Source: Chryseobacterium indologenes
GTDB taxonomy: Bacteria > Bacteroidota > Bacteroidia > Flavobacteriales > Weeksellaceae
Length of the DNA stretch: 64,000 nt
Direction of reading: 5' to 3'
Assembly: GCA_001013295.1 (NCBI GenBank)
Contig: LAZY01000053.1
Location: 1-64,000, forward strand
The translations under genes were made by a program, and so were the position numbers. Each line of letters begins with the position of its first letter. The stretch's first letter is position 1. Under the pieces are notes generated by a model that had not been told where the DNA came from, searched no databases, and saw nothing but the letters and a program-made list of their open reading frames with translations. Shown piece after piece: positions 47,701 to 56,428 of the stretch.

Positions 47701-49143
47701 TTATTTCTGAGGAATATTCGCTAAAATATCTTTCAGGAAGCTCCAGAATTTCTGAGCAGAAGGAATATTGGCCTTCTCGTCAGGAGAGTGAGCTCCTCTG
47801 ATCGTTGGTCCGAAGCTTACCATTTCCATTTCCGGATAGTTGGCTCCGATGATACCACATTCTAAACCTGCGTGACAAGCTACTACATGAGGTTTTTCAT
47901 TGAACTTCTCTGTATAGATTTTCTCCATGATCTGTACGATCTCTGAACCAGGCTTTGGCTTCCATCCAGGGTAAGAACCGCTGAATACTACCTCCATTCC
48001 TGCTAATTCTGCTACAGACTTCAACTGCTCAGCTGTAGAGTATTTTGATGAATCTACAGATGATCTCGTAAGGTTAAGAATCTTAAGTTCTCCACCTTTT
48101 AATTCTACTCTTGCCACGTTATTGGATGCTTCCACAAGATTGGCTACATCCGGGCTCATTCTGTACACGCCGTTGTGTAGTGTTTTCAAAGTAAGAATTA
48201 CCTTTTTGGAATCTGCTTCAGAAATTGCTTTTTCAGATGATGTAGAGTTTTCAATATTGATTTGAAGACCTGGTTCTACAGAAGCAAATTCTTCTAAAAT
48301 TTCTTTTTTAAGAACAGTTGCTGCTTCAACGAATTCCTGAGCATTTCTCACCGAAATGATTGCTGTTCCTTCTCTTGGAATAGCATTTCTCAATCCTCCG
48401 CCATCAATAGAAACCAATTCTATATTTTGGTTCTCTAATCCTTTATAAAGAAGTCTTCCCAGGATGATGTTTGCATTTCCGAAGCCTTTGTGAATATCCA
48501 TTCCGGAATGGCCTCCCTGAAGACCTTTTACTTCAATTCTTACAATCTGCCCTTTTGAAGCTTCTGTAGCATAACTTTGAGTGATGGTAACGTCTACACC
48601 TCCTGCACAACCTATATCGATTTCATCGTCTTCTTCTGTATCCAGATTCAATAGAATATCACCTGTAAGCTGTCCTGGTTTTAAACCTAAAGCTCCTGTC
48701 ATTCCTGTTTCTTCGTCAATGGTGAATAACGCTTCAAGAGCAGGGTGAGGAATGTCTGAACTTTCAAGGATTGACATAATCGTAGCCACTCCTAAACCGT
48801 TGTCAGCGCCTAAAGTTGTTCCTTTTGCTTTTACCCAATCCCCATCAATTTCCATTTTGATCCCTTCTGTCTCAAAATCAAAATTAACATCATTGTTTTT
48901 CTGGCAAACCATATCCAGGTGCGACTGAAGCACGATCGATTTACGGTTTTCCATTCCTGCTGTAGCAGGTTTTTTAATAATAACGTTTCCTACTTCATCT
49001 ACAGTAGTTTCAAGTCCTAAATCTTCACCAAATCCTTTGATGAAGGCAATGACCTTTTCTTCTTTTTTTGATGGTCTTGGAACTGCATTCAATTTGGAGA
49101 AATTCTTCCAGATGATTTGCGGTTCTATGTTAGATAATTCCAT
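47701..49143 (-). CDS. pepD: Aminoacyl-histidine dipeptidase (M20C)
   Basis: This 480-residue zinc peptidase of family M20C cleaves dipeptides such as beta-Ala-His. Metal and catalytic residues are visible as H75-L-D77, D114 (L-G-A-D-N-G), and E144-E145 (T-I-D-E-E-T-G). The segment A-I-P-R-E-G-T-A and the C-terminal A-H-S-P-D-E with the final metal histidine also fit. The start and full length agree with the family. A TAAATTTG box lies 17 nt upstream. It stands alone. Confidence 0.93.
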   Translation of the reverse strand: MELSNIEPQIIWKNFSKLNAVPRPSKKEEKVIAFIKGFGEDLGLETTVDEVGNVIIKKPATAGMENRKSIVLQSHLDMVCQKNNDVNFDFETEGIKMEIDGDWVKAKGTTLGADNGLGVATIMSILESSDIPHPALEALFTIDEETGMTGALGLKPGQLTGDILLNLDTEEDDEIDIGCAGGVDVTITQSYATEASKGQIVRIEVKGLQGGHSGMDIHKGFGNANIILGRLLYKGLENQNIELVSIDGGGLRNAIPREGTAIISVRNAQEFVEAATVLKKEILEEFASVEPGLQINIENSTSSEKAISEADSKKVILTLKTLHNGVYRMSPDVANLVEASNNVARVELKGGELKILNLTRSSVDSSKYSTAEQLKSVAELAGMEVVFSGSYPGWKPKPGSEIVQIMEKIYTEKFNEKPHVVACHAGLECGIIGANYPEMEMVSFGPTIRGAHSPDEKANIPSAQKFWSFLKDILANIPQK

Positions 49144-49159
49144 TGAAATTTATTTTTCT

Positions 49160-49167
49160 CAAATTTA
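49160..49167 (-). promoter_or_regulatory. Putative -7 box for pepD
   Basis: Minus-strand TAAATTTG lies 16 nt before the ATG at 49143. No -33 TTTG is clear. Confidence 0.45.
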
Positions 49168-49173
49168 CGAAAT

Positions 49174-49208
49174 AAAAAATGCTTCCGTGGGATACAGAAG
49201 CATTTTTT
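49174..49208 (-). terminator. Terminator after the 49310-49801 gene
   Basis: A 12-bp stem (AAAAAATGCTTC/GAAGCATTTTTT) with an 11-nt loop lies 102 nt beyond the lipoprotein stop and overlaps the region just upstream of the pepD -7 box. Confidence 0.8.
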
Positions 49209-49309
49209 ATGATGGGCTGAAAGCAAAATAAGGTAACAAAGTAAAATCAGTTTATAGACATTCTTTGTTTTGTCTTTTCACTATTCTGCTGTTTTGTGAT
49301 TTCGCCTTT

Positions 49310-49801
49310 TTAACATCCACATTCTCCATAAATAGGAGTAGTGAAGGTTGTACCATCCGGTTTTTCAATGGTAAGGGTTCCTTCAAACAACAAAGCTTCT
49401 TCGCCTTTTATTTTTTTACCTTTTACAGAAATCTTATAATCATTATTTTCTATTTCTTTGGTAAGTTCTTCATCTACTTCCATATCGCTTGATGAGATAA
49501 GATTCATTGCCAGTCTTTTACCGTCCAGCATCATATAAGCTGTTTTTCCGGCATCATCTGCATAGATATATCTTTCAGATTCAAAATCAGCCTTACTTTT
49601 GGCAAAATAGCATGAGCATTCTTTGATTTCTTTTGGAAACGGAATAGTGCCCACCAGAATATTTCCGGATGAAGTATGCGTTGCTGCAGAATCTTTCACA
49701 ACTTTTAAAGAATCGGCAGAAGGGGAAGCAGAAACAGTTTCTTTGTTCTTTTTACAGGCTACCAATAGAACTGCAGAAAATAAAATGATCAGGTATTTCA
49801 T
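49310..49801 (-). CDS. Small lipoprotein, hypothetical
   Basis: The 163-residue product has a signal ending in the lipobox L-V-A-C (Cys16), and is predicted lipidated. A low-complexity Ser/Ala stretch (about 22-46) precedes a beta-rich domain with two C-terminal cysteines (G-E-C-G-C) and an inner C-S-C. No family is recognised. It follows the LURP-one-like gene by 21 nt on the same strand, so they may be co-transcribed. Confidence 0.6.
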   Translation of the reverse strand: MKYLIILFSAVLLVACKKNKETVSASPSADSLKVVKDSAATHTSSGNILVGTIPFPKEIKECSCYFAKSKADFESERYIYADDAGKTAYMMLDGKRLAMNLISSSDMEVDEELTKEIENNDYKISVKGKKIKGEEALLFEGTLTIEKPDGTTFTTPIYGECGC

Positions 49802-49822
49802 GTGTTTGTGGTTTAAATATTT

Positions 49823-50428
49823 TTAGCCTCTTGCTCTTTCCAGTAAGGTCATCATCAATAAAGAAAGGATTACTAAACTTTCCTCTTCATCGTCAATGTC
49901 GATCAGTCTGTCCAGCTGGAATCTTCTTCCGAAGAATGAAGGCATTTTTTTCAGTTTAAAATAAGCTTTCCCATCAATTCCTGTTACTGTATAGGATGGA
50001 TTCAGGAAATATCCGGTAAACATTCCGATGATAGGAAGTTCACCTACAAAGCTATCCCAGAATCTTACCCATGCACTGTCTTCCTGAATCTTAAATTTCG
50101 GTTGATCGTTGGCATCAAGAATGTCATAACTTGCTTTCCAGATAGAACGCATTCCTTTTCTAGCCAGTCTTCCGAAGTTTTTATTGTCAATAAGATCATT
50201 TAAAGAGTAAGATGCATTGAAATCGATCCATTGATTAGCTCTGATTCTGAAAAGTTCCTTCGATTTGCTCTCATCATTGAAAACAATTACATCTTCCTTC
50301 AACTTGAACATTTTCTGACGTACATACGCTACATAATTTCCATTTTTGTCTGTAATGTTGAAGTCGCTAGCTAAGGTAGTGATTTTGAATTTGAAATCCA
50401 GAGGATAGTTAAGGTTGTTGAGTACCAT
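49823..50428 (-). CDS. LURP-one-related/Tubby-like protein
   Basis: The 201-residue protein has the LURP-one-related pattern: beta strands with Y-P-L-D-F-K-F-K-I, then F-N-I-T-D-K-N-G-N-Y-V near 23-33, repeated in Y-T-V-T-G-I-D-G-K-A-Y near 146-156. A C-terminal helix I-L-S-L-L-M-M-T-L-L-E crosses the barrel. The fold is related to phospholipid scramblases and Tubby. The bacterial role is unknown. A TATATTTG box is 35 nt upstream. Confidence 0.8.
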   Translation of the reverse strand: MVLNNLNYPLDFKFKITTLASDFNITDKNGNYVAYVRQKMFKLKEDVIVFNDESKSKELFRIRANQWIDFNASYSLNDLIDNKNFGRLARKGMRSIWKASYDILDANDQPKFKIQEDSAWVRFWDSFVGELPIIGMFTGYFLNPSYTVTGIDGKAYFKLKKMPSFFGRRFQLDRLIDIDDEEESLVILSLLMMTLLERARG

Positions 50429-50462
50429 GTTCGTTAATTTTTTTCATATTTAATTTAAGCCG

Positions 50463-50470
50463 CAAATATA
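50463..50470 (-). promoter_or_regulatory. Putative -7 box for the LURP-one-like gene
   Basis: Minus-strand TATATTTG lies 34 nt before the ATG at 50428. No -33 element is clear. The rest of the 344-bp gap to 50760 is low-complexity with no supportable ORF. Confidence 0.4.
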
Positions 50471-50760
50471 AAGGTTTTTTTAGAGTTACAGAGTATTGGG
50501 AAGGAGAAGAAAATTTAAAATATCAAAATGAGACATTGTGTGAATGGGAGCTGGGGATAAAAGGTTTATAGATGGTGGGTAATAGAATAGAAATGTTTTA
50601 TATGCCAATAGTGAATTTTGCCAGGTAGGCGGATATTGAATTTTTGTTGCTTGTAAAAATTGACAAGCGCAGCGAATTGACGATTGAGCATTCACTTTCA
50701 ACCATATCCCGACACTCAAAAACTACGCTTAACAATAGATCATTTTCCTTAAATAATCCT

Positions 50761-50768
50761 TATTTTTG
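50761..50768 (+). promoter_or_regulatory. -7 box 4 nt before recR
   Basis: TATTTTTG ends 4 nt before the ATG at 50773, predicting a leaderless or near-leaderless recR transcript. No -33 TTTG is found at 19-21 nt. Confidence 0.45.
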
Positions 50769-50772
50769 CTCT

Positions 50773-51384
50773 ATGGATTACCCAAGTAAAGTTTTGGCTA
50801 AGGCGGTTGATGAAATTTCCGGATTACCTGGTATTGGGAGGAAAACAGCTTTGAGACTGGCATTACATTTATTGAAACAGCCCAATTCCAGAGCCGTAAG
50901 CCTTGGAAATTCCCTGATCAATCTTGTCAATGAGATAAAATACTGCAAAGAATGTCATAATTTTTCTGATTTTGACATCTGTGAGATCTGCAGCAATGAA
51001 AAGAGAAACGGCGAACTGATCTGCATCGTTGAAGATGTACGGGATGTCATCGCCATAGAAAATACCGGTAAATACACCGGCAGATATCTTATCCTGGGCG
51101 GAAAAATATCTCCAATGGAAGGGGTAGGGCCTGCTCAATTGAACATTCCGAGCATTGAAAAGAAACTGAACGAAGGAAAAGTAAAGGAATTCATCTTTGC
51201 ATTGAGTGCAACGATGGAAGGAGATACTACAGCTTATTATATTTATAAGAAATTTAAAAACTTTAAGGTCAATTTTTCCAGTATCGCAAGAGGAATTTCG
51301 GTAGGAGACGAATTGGAATATGCAGATGAAATTTCTTTAGGAAGATCCATTATCAACAGATTGCCATACAACGAAAAGGATTAA
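50773..51384 (+). CDS. recR: Recombination mediator RecR
   Basis: ATG 50773 gives the normal 203-residue RecR starting M-D-Y-P-S-K-V-L. It has the helix-hairpin-helix (L-P-G-I-G-R-K-T-A near 18-26) and the C4 zinc finger (C-K-E-C near 57-60 and C-E-I-C near 69-72). The Toprim domain includes C-I-V-E-D-V-R-D near 80-87. RecR acts with RecO or RecF to load RecA on gapped DNA. The glycosyltransferase gene starts one base after its stop. Confidence 0.95.
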   Translation: MDYPSKVLAKAVDEISGLPGIGRKTALRLALHLLKQPNSRAVSLGNSLINLVNEIKYCKECHNFSDFDICEICSNEKRNGELICIVEDVRDVIAIENTGKYTGRYLILGGKISPMEGVGPAQLNIPSIEKKLNEGKVKEFIFALSATMEGDTTAYYIYKKFKNFKVNFSSIARGISVGDELEYADEISLGRSIINRLPYNEKD

Positions 51385-51385
51385 T

Positions 51386-52219
51386 ATGAAGCTGTCCGTT
51401 ATTATTGTTAATTATAATGTTACCCGGTTACTCAGAAACTGTCTTTTATCCATTCAGCATTATATAAAGGAAGTGGACTATGAGGTAGTGGTCATTGATA
51501 ATGCTTCTACAGATAGTTCCTGGAATGAGCTTATCCCGGAGTTTCCTACAGTTCGTTTTATATCGTCTGATACCAATGGTGGCTTTTCAAAAGCGAATAA
51601 TCAGGCCATAGATACTGCGCAGGGTGAATATCTGCTGCTTTTGAACCCAGATACAGAACTGGAAGGATTCTATATGAAAGATCTTTTGGATTTTGCAGAT
51701 TCCCAACAGAATTTCGGATGCCTGGGAGTACGGATGCATGATGCGGAAGGTAAATTCCTGCCTGAAAGTAAACGTTCAGTTCCGGATATGTTCAATTCCT
51801 TTGAAAAGCTGTTTACCAGTTTCAGAAAGAATAATTCAAAATCTTATTACCGAAACGATATTGGAGAAGATGCTGTAGCAGAAGTGGAGGTGATTACAGG
51901 GGCATTTTTACTGGCCAAAAAAGAGGTTTATCAAAAGATAGGCGGTCTGGATGAAACGTACTTTATGTATGGCGAAGATATTGACCTGTGTTATACTTTT
52001 TTAAGGAATGGCTATAAGAATTTTTATTATGGTAAAGCTTCCATTCTTCATCACAAAGGCGAAAGTACAATCCGAAATGAAGTATATCTGGAGAGATTTT
52101 ATGGTGCCATGCAGATCTTTATAGACAAGTATTATAAAGAGACAAAACCAATGCAATATTCATTTTTAAAGGCAGGACTGAAGCTCCGCCATCAGATTGA
52201 AAAGATCAGGTTAAAATAA
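51386..52219 (+). CDS. Family 2 glycosyltransferase
   Basis: This 277-residue GT2 enzyme starts with the N-terminal signature S-V-I-I-V-N-Y-N near 4-11. It has V-V-I-D-N-A-S-T-D-S near 35-44, the N-P-D-T-E-L motif near 91-96 (D-x-D-like nucleotide-sugar site), and G-E-D-I-D-L-C-Y near 194-201. It transfers a sugar to a polysaccharide or glycolipid acceptor of unknown nature. It starts one base after recR, an arrangement widespread in Flavobacteriia. Confidence 0.9.
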   Translation: MKLSVIIVNYNVTRLLRNCLLSIQHYIKEVDYEVVVIDNASTDSSWNELIPEFPTVRFISSDTNGGFSKANNQAIDTAQGEYLLLLNPDTELEGFYMKDLLDFADSQQNFGCLGVRMHDAEGKFLPESKRSVPDMFNSFEKLFTSFRKNNSKSYYRNDIGEDAVAEVEVITGAFLLAKKEVYQKIGGLDETYFMYGEDIDLCYTFLRNGYKNFYYGKASILHHKGESTIRNEVYLERFYGAMQIFIDKYYKETKPMQYSFLKAGLKLRHQIEKIRLK

Positions 52220-52246
52220 AAAAGCAACTCAATTTGAGTTGCTTTT
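52220..52246 (+). terminator. Terminator after the glycosyltransferase gene
   Basis: A 13-bp stem (AAAAGCAACTCAA/TTGAGTTGCTTTT) with a single T apex overlaps the stop region; the convergent secG stop lies 25 nt beyond, so it can act in both directions. Confidence 0.85.
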
Positions 52247-52270
52247 GTTGTATGTAAGATGATAATCTTC

Positions 52271-52624
52271 TTATTTAGCCGGAGTAGCAGGTGCCTGTAC
52301 CGGAGTAGTTGTTTTGGAAGAAGCAGGAGCCGACTGTTTTGCAGGAGCTTCTTTCTTCGCTGGTTGTTGAGCTGATGTCACTTGTGAAGGTTTACCCGTG
52401 ATCACAACGCTTAAAAGGATAAGAACGATGATAGTTCCGCCTAGAGTCCATGTTGCTTTTTCCATGAAGTCATTGGTTCTCTGTACTCCAAACTGAGCAG
52501 ATGATGCCCCTCCAAAAGTACTGGAAAGACCTCCACCTTTTGGGTTTTGAGCCATAACGATAATCACCAATAAAACACTGGCAATCATAATAAGAACCAT
52601 CAATAGTGTAAATATAGTATCCAT
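52271..52624 (-). CDS. secG: Preprotein translocase subunit SecG
   Basis: The 117-residue SecG is a small accessory subunit of the SecYEG channel. Two transmembrane helices are visible (about 4-24 and 57-76). Between them lies the conserved N-P-K-G-G-G-L-S-S-T-F-G-G near 27-39. The C-terminal tail of about 37 residues is rich in Ala, Pro, Lys and Thr, as in other Bacteroidota. A canonical promoter (TTTG, 19 nt, TAAATTTG) is 26 nt upstream. Confidence 0.93.
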   Translation of the reverse strand: MDTIFTLLMVLIMIASVLLVIIVMAQNPKGGGLSSTFGGASSAQFGVQRTNDFMEKATWTLGGTIIVLILLSVVITGKPSQVTSAQQPAKKEAPAKQSAPASSKTTTPVQAPATPAK

Positions 52625-52649
52625 TAATTCTGATATCTTTTTGAATGGG

Positions 52650-52680
52650 CAAATTTAATCTTTTTTTACTGAACAACAAA
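52650..52680 (-). promoter_or_regulatory. secG promoter
   Basis: On the minus strand TTTG at 52680-52677 is followed after 19 nt by TAAATTTG, an exact match to the Bacteroidota sigma consensus, 25 nt before the ATG. Confidence 0.75.
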
Positions 52681-52769
52681 AAAAGATGCTGGTAAATATG
52701 AATCAACTGTGAAATTTTAGCAATCAGACAATAATTTTCTGCTTAAAATAGGGTTTGAAGGAATAAAAA

Positions 52770-52794
52770 AGCTGTCCCAAAAAATGAGACAGCT
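52770..52794 (-). terminator. Terminator after the M16 pair
   Basis: AGCTGTC/GACAGCT form a 7-bp stem with an 11-nt loop, 22 nt beyond the stop at 52816, followed by a T-run on the minus strand. Confidence 0.7.
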
Positions 52795-52815
52795 CTATTC
52801 AGTAAAAAGAATTGT

Positions 52816-54846
52816 TTATTTAAAATCTGAATCCTTAGCCTGGTTGATCTGGTAAGACTGTACCGCCATATTAATGTCCATTCCTCCCATATTCTGGATA
52901 ATGGTGAATGGTAGTTTTACTCCGGAAACATCTCTGTAGTCAGCATAGCTTGTAGGAATAGAACCTCCTTCTCCTGCTTTTACCTCACCTGTTTTTAAAC
53001 CGGTTTTTACGCTGTAATAATAAGTGTTTTTAGAACCTTTTACTACATAAGAATCTTCATTGTTATATTTTTCGATTCCTGCTAGTTTTACTTCTGTTGA
53101 CTTGGCGAAAGTAAGCTCCGGGAACAACTCCGGCTCTACCATGTCGGCTTTTTGCTTGTCATTCAGAGGCATTTTTTGTCCCTGTCCTTCAGCATATCCG
53201 TCCTTACCATCAAAAACGATCTTCTGAAGAGTATTGCCCATCATTTTCATTTCCATCATCATTTTTCCGCCCTTCGCCTGGATCAGTTTCATAGTCATAT
53301 CCATTCCCTGAACCTTAGTGGTAGCATCCATTGTAATAGAAGTTACTTTCTGAACGGCTGCCAGACCTCCGATAGCGTTGATGTATTTATCTGCTACAGA
53401 GCCAATGGTTACTTTAGCATCCACTTTTTGTGCTGCTGGCTTTGCTACCGGATTGGCTTCTTTGTCGAAATATTTTACAGCATATCCTAATTTTTCCAGT
53501 CCTTCAGAAATATCAGATGCTTTACCGGCAATGAAAATTCTGCTCTGGTTAGGAAGGATCGTAGTTTTTACAGCACTGGAAACATCTGTTGCGGTTACCT
53601 TATCAATAGATTTTAAGTAATTGGTATAAAAATCAGCCGGAAGGTCCTGTACTTTTTGATTTAATGCAAATCTTGCAATGGTTTCAGGCTTTTCCAGAGA
53701 CATGATGAAAGATCCTTTTAATTTTGCTTTTGCATTAGCCAATTCTTCCGGTTTTATGGTTGAAATGCCATTAAGCTCATTCATCATTTCTTTCACCGCT
53801 TTGTCCGTAACCTCATTTCTTACGCTGGTTTCAGCAGCGAATCCGGAAGTATATTTGTCTGCATTGATACTGGAATAAGCTCCATAGGTAAATCCGTTCT
53901 TTTCTCTAAGGTTCATGAAAAGTCTCGCTTCACCACCGCCACCTAGAATATAATTGGCAATCGTAGCAGAGAAGTAGTTCGGATCTTTCATTTTGAGATT
54001 GTTCAGATTGCTTACAGACAATACAGACTGTACTGCAGAAGGTACGTCTACTACATTGATCTCCGTTTTGGCTACATTGGATGCAGGTTCTAACGCAGCA
54101 AACTTCGTATTGGATTTTTTCCAGCCTCCGAAAGCTTTTTCTACCAATGGTTTTACTTTGTCAAATTTTACATCCCCAACAATGACCAGATAAGCATTGT
54201 CCGGAGCGTAATATTTATTATAAACATTCTGAACATCTGCCAATTGAATTTTATTGATCGATTCTATGGTTTCAAATTCTCCTCGCGAAGTATTTTTTCC
54301 ATACATCAGGGCATTAGAGACTCTTTCAGCAATAGAAGAAGCATTTTTTTCATCAGCTTTCAGTCCTTCAATGATTCTTTCTTTAGCATTTTGAATTTCT
54401 TGAGCTGAGAATTTAGGGTTAACGATGGCATCTGCCATTAATCCCAATACTTCAGGGAAATATTTTGAAAGTGAATTGGAAGCAGCACCATTAGAACTGA
54501 AACTTAGGTTGGCTCCAAGGAAGTCAACTTTTTTATTAAACTCATCTTTAGTAAGATTAGCTGTTCCGTTGTCAAGTTGCTCAGCCATCAGAGAACTTAC
54601 CCCAACGATATTTCCTTCATAGTAAGGAGGTCTGTCCATAGAAAGAGTAGCGTTTACTCTTGGCAGTTTGTTATTTTCAACCACCATTACGGTAAGTCCG
54701 TTACTTAGCTGGAAGGTCTTTGGCTGGGCAATGTTGATCGCAGGGGTAGGCCCTGGTTTCGGCATCGCATTAAGGTCTATTTTTTGGGCAGAAAGCATTC
54801 CTGCAAATAAAAATGCCGCGGCTATATAGGTAAATTGCTTTTTCAT
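52816..54846 (-). CDS. Non-catalytic M16 peptidase subunit fused to a LolA-like domain
   Basis: The 676-residue secreted protein has a signal peptide (cut near L-S-A-Q) and two M16 (pitrilysin-like) domains covering roughly residues 40-470. Where active members have H-x-x-E-H, it reads S-L-M-A-E-Q-L-D-N-G-T, so the zinc site is lost. The second part has N-L-R-E-K-N-G-F-T-Y-G-A near 310-321. The last 200 residues resemble an outer-membrane lipoprotein-carrier (LolA or DUF4292-like) beta fold. It lies 7 nt after the catalytic M16 gene, as a mitochondrial-processing-peptidase-like pair. Confidence 0.85.
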   Translation of the reverse strand: MKKQFTYIAAAFLFAGMLSAQKIDLNAMPKPGPTPAINIAQPKTFQLSNGLTVMVVENNKLPRVNATLSMDRPPYYEGNIVGVSSLMAEQLDNGTANLTKDEFNKKVDFLGANLSFSSNGAASNSLSKYFPEVLGLMADAIVNPKFSAQEIQNAKERIIEGLKADEKNASSIAERVSNALMYGKNTSRGEFETIESINKIQLADVQNVYNKYYAPDNAYLVIVGDVKFDKVKPLVEKAFGGWKKSNTKFAALEPASNVAKTEINVVDVPSAVQSVLSVSNLNNLKMKDPNYFSATIANYILGGGGEARLFMNLREKNGFTYGAYSSINADKYTSGFAAETSVRNEVTDKAVKEMMNELNGISTIKPEELANAKAKLKGSFIMSLEKPETIARFALNQKVQDLPADFYTNYLKSIDKVTATDVSSAVKTTILPNQSRIFIAGKASDISEGLEKLGYAVKYFDKEANPVAKPAAQKVDAKVTIGSVADKYINAIGGLAAVQKVTSITMDATTKVQGMDMTMKLIQAKGGKMMMEMKMMGNTLQKIVFDGKDGYAEGQGQKMPLNDKQKADMVEPELFPELTFAKSTEVKLAGIEKYNNEDSYVVKGSKNTYYYSVKTGLKTGEVKAGEGGSIPTSYADYRDVSGVKLPFTIIQNMGGMDINMAVQSYQINQAKDSDFK

Positions 54847-54853
54847 GGATAAA

Positions 54854-56167
54854 TTATTTTTTCTCAGGAACGTAGTTGATGATGATTCTTTGGTTGGAGT
54901 TCAGATACTTTTTAGCAGCATTCTGAATATCCTGTCTGGTGATAGATCTGTAGATGTCGATCTCTTTATTGATCAGATTGGTATTTCCCATCAATACGTG
55001 ATTGCTGGCCAATGAAGCAGCAATCCCCTGAATGCTTGAATTCTGATTGACAAACTGATTTTCAAACTGGTTCTGGATCTTTTGATAATCTTCCTCAGAG
55101 ATCAGGGTCGTCTGTAGTTTTTTGATCTCCGCATCAATATCAGCCTGTAAGGTCTGCTTTGTAGTCTGTCCCATCGGAATAGCAAAAAATGCGAAAATAC
55201 TGTAATCCTCAAGTCCCTGATTGAACGCAGCTACCTGAAGAGCTTTTTTGTCCTGATCTACTAATTTTTTATAAAGAACAGATGATTTACCGTTGCTTAA
55301 ATAAGAAGAAAGCATATCCAGTACATAAGCATCTTTTTCCTTATTGGCAGGTGTTCTGTAAGCAAAAATATAAGCAGGAAGCTGGATGTTAGGATCTGTT
55401 GCGGTTACTTCTTTTTCCTGAGTGATAGGAGCATCTTTCGGGAAGTCTTTCGGGTAAACAGTTCCTTTTGGAATGCCTCCGTAATATTCCTCGATCCATT
55501 TTTTTGTCTGCTCAGGTTTTATATCCCCGGCTACTACCAAAGTAGCATTGTTTGGAACATAATATTTTTTATAGAAAGCCTGGAATTCTTCAAGCTTAGC
55601 AGAATTAAGATCTTCCATAGAGCCTATCGTAGGCCAGTTGTAAGGGTGGTTGGTAAACAAGTTTTTCTGAATGGTTGGGAACAGGTTTCCATAAGGCTGG
55701 TTATCCATTCTCAGTCTTTTTTCTTCTTTTACTACCTCTCTTTGGGTGTCTACCCCAATCTGGTTGATCTCTGCATGACGCATTCTTTCAGCTTCCATCC
55801 AAAGTCCAAGCTGTTCGTTATTGGAAGGAAAAGTTTCGTAGTAATACGTTCTGTCATTACTGGTATTGGCATTATTTTGTCCTCCGTTTGACGAAACGAT
55901 CTTAAACCATTCGCCTCTTTTGATGTTTGGAGTTCCTTCAAATAAAAGATGTTCAAAGAAGTGTGCGAAGCCGGTTCTTCCTTTTACTTCGTCTTTGGAA
56001 CCAACATGGTACATTACTCCTGTCGTGACTACCGGGGCCGAATTATCCTGATGAAGAATGACATGGAGGCCATTAGGAAGATCATACTCTTCGAATTTGA
56101 TTTGCTGTGCATTCAGCATAAGCCCGAAGAAAGCTACGGCAGCAGCAGAAAGAAATCGCTTTTTCAT
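54854..56167 (-). CDS. M16 zinc peptidase, catalytic subunit
   Basis: This 437-residue secreted M16B peptidase has a signal peptide (cut near L-N-A-Q) and the inverted zinc motif H69-F-F-E-H73 within G-F-A-H-F-F-E-H-L-L-F-E-G-T, with a third metal-ligand Glu expected about 75 residues later. The second domain has F-A-Y-R-T-P near 268-273. Together with the non-catalytic partner it forms a two-chain clamshell that degrades small unfolded peptides. It is the first gene of a two-gene operon with 7 nt spacing. Confidence 0.92.
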   Translation of the reverse strand: MKKRFLSAAAVAFFGLMLNAQQIKFEEYDLPNGLHVILHQDNSAPVVTTGVMYHVGSKDEVKGRTGFAHFFEHLLFEGTPNIKRGEWFKIVSSNGGQNNANTSNDRTYYYETFPSNNEQLGLWMEAERMRHAEINQIGVDTQREVVKEEKRLRMDNQPYGNLFPTIQKNLFTNHPYNWPTIGSMEDLNSAKLEEFQAFYKKYYVPNNATLVVAGDIKPEQTKKWIEEYYGGIPKGTVYPKDFPKDAPITQEKEVTATDPNIQLPAYIFAYRTPANKEKDAYVLDMLSSYLSNGKSSVLYKKLVDQDKKALQVAAFNQGLEDYSIFAFFAIPMGQTTKQTLQADIDAEIKKLQTTLISEEDYQKIQNQFENQFVNQNSSIQGIAASLASNHVLMGNTNLINKEIDIYRSITRQDIQNAAKKYLNSNQRIIINYVPEKK

Positions 56168-56374
56168 AAAGTTAGAAATTGTTTTGCTTATTAGTAGGAA
56201 AAGTGAATTAAATGTTACAGATATTTGAAATTAAAAGCTGTAATCGGTAATTAAAATTTAAAAAATGAAATTTAAATAAGTGGATGTTTTCTTTTATTGT
56301 AAAAATTTCGGTTACTAAAAGCCTTTGTTTCAACATAAGAACTTTTAATCAATTTCTAACTTCTTTAATCAAAA

Positions 56375-56405
56375 TTTGAATTCTCCTCTGAATATCTTAA
56401 TTTTG
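56375..56405 (+). promoter_or_regulatory. uvrD/pcrA promoter
   Basis: TTTG at 56375-56378, 19-nt spacer, then TAATTTTG: both elements fit the Bacteroidota consensus. It ends 23 nt before the ATG at 56429, which supports that start over a GTG at 56405. Confidence 0.75.
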
Positions 56406-56428
56406 TGATCCCAAATTTTTTTTGCTGT

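Noticed and set aside
50486..50719. 77-residue minus-strand open frame before recR
   Set aside because: Composition and low-complexity words look like non-coding sequence, with no promoter or family signature.
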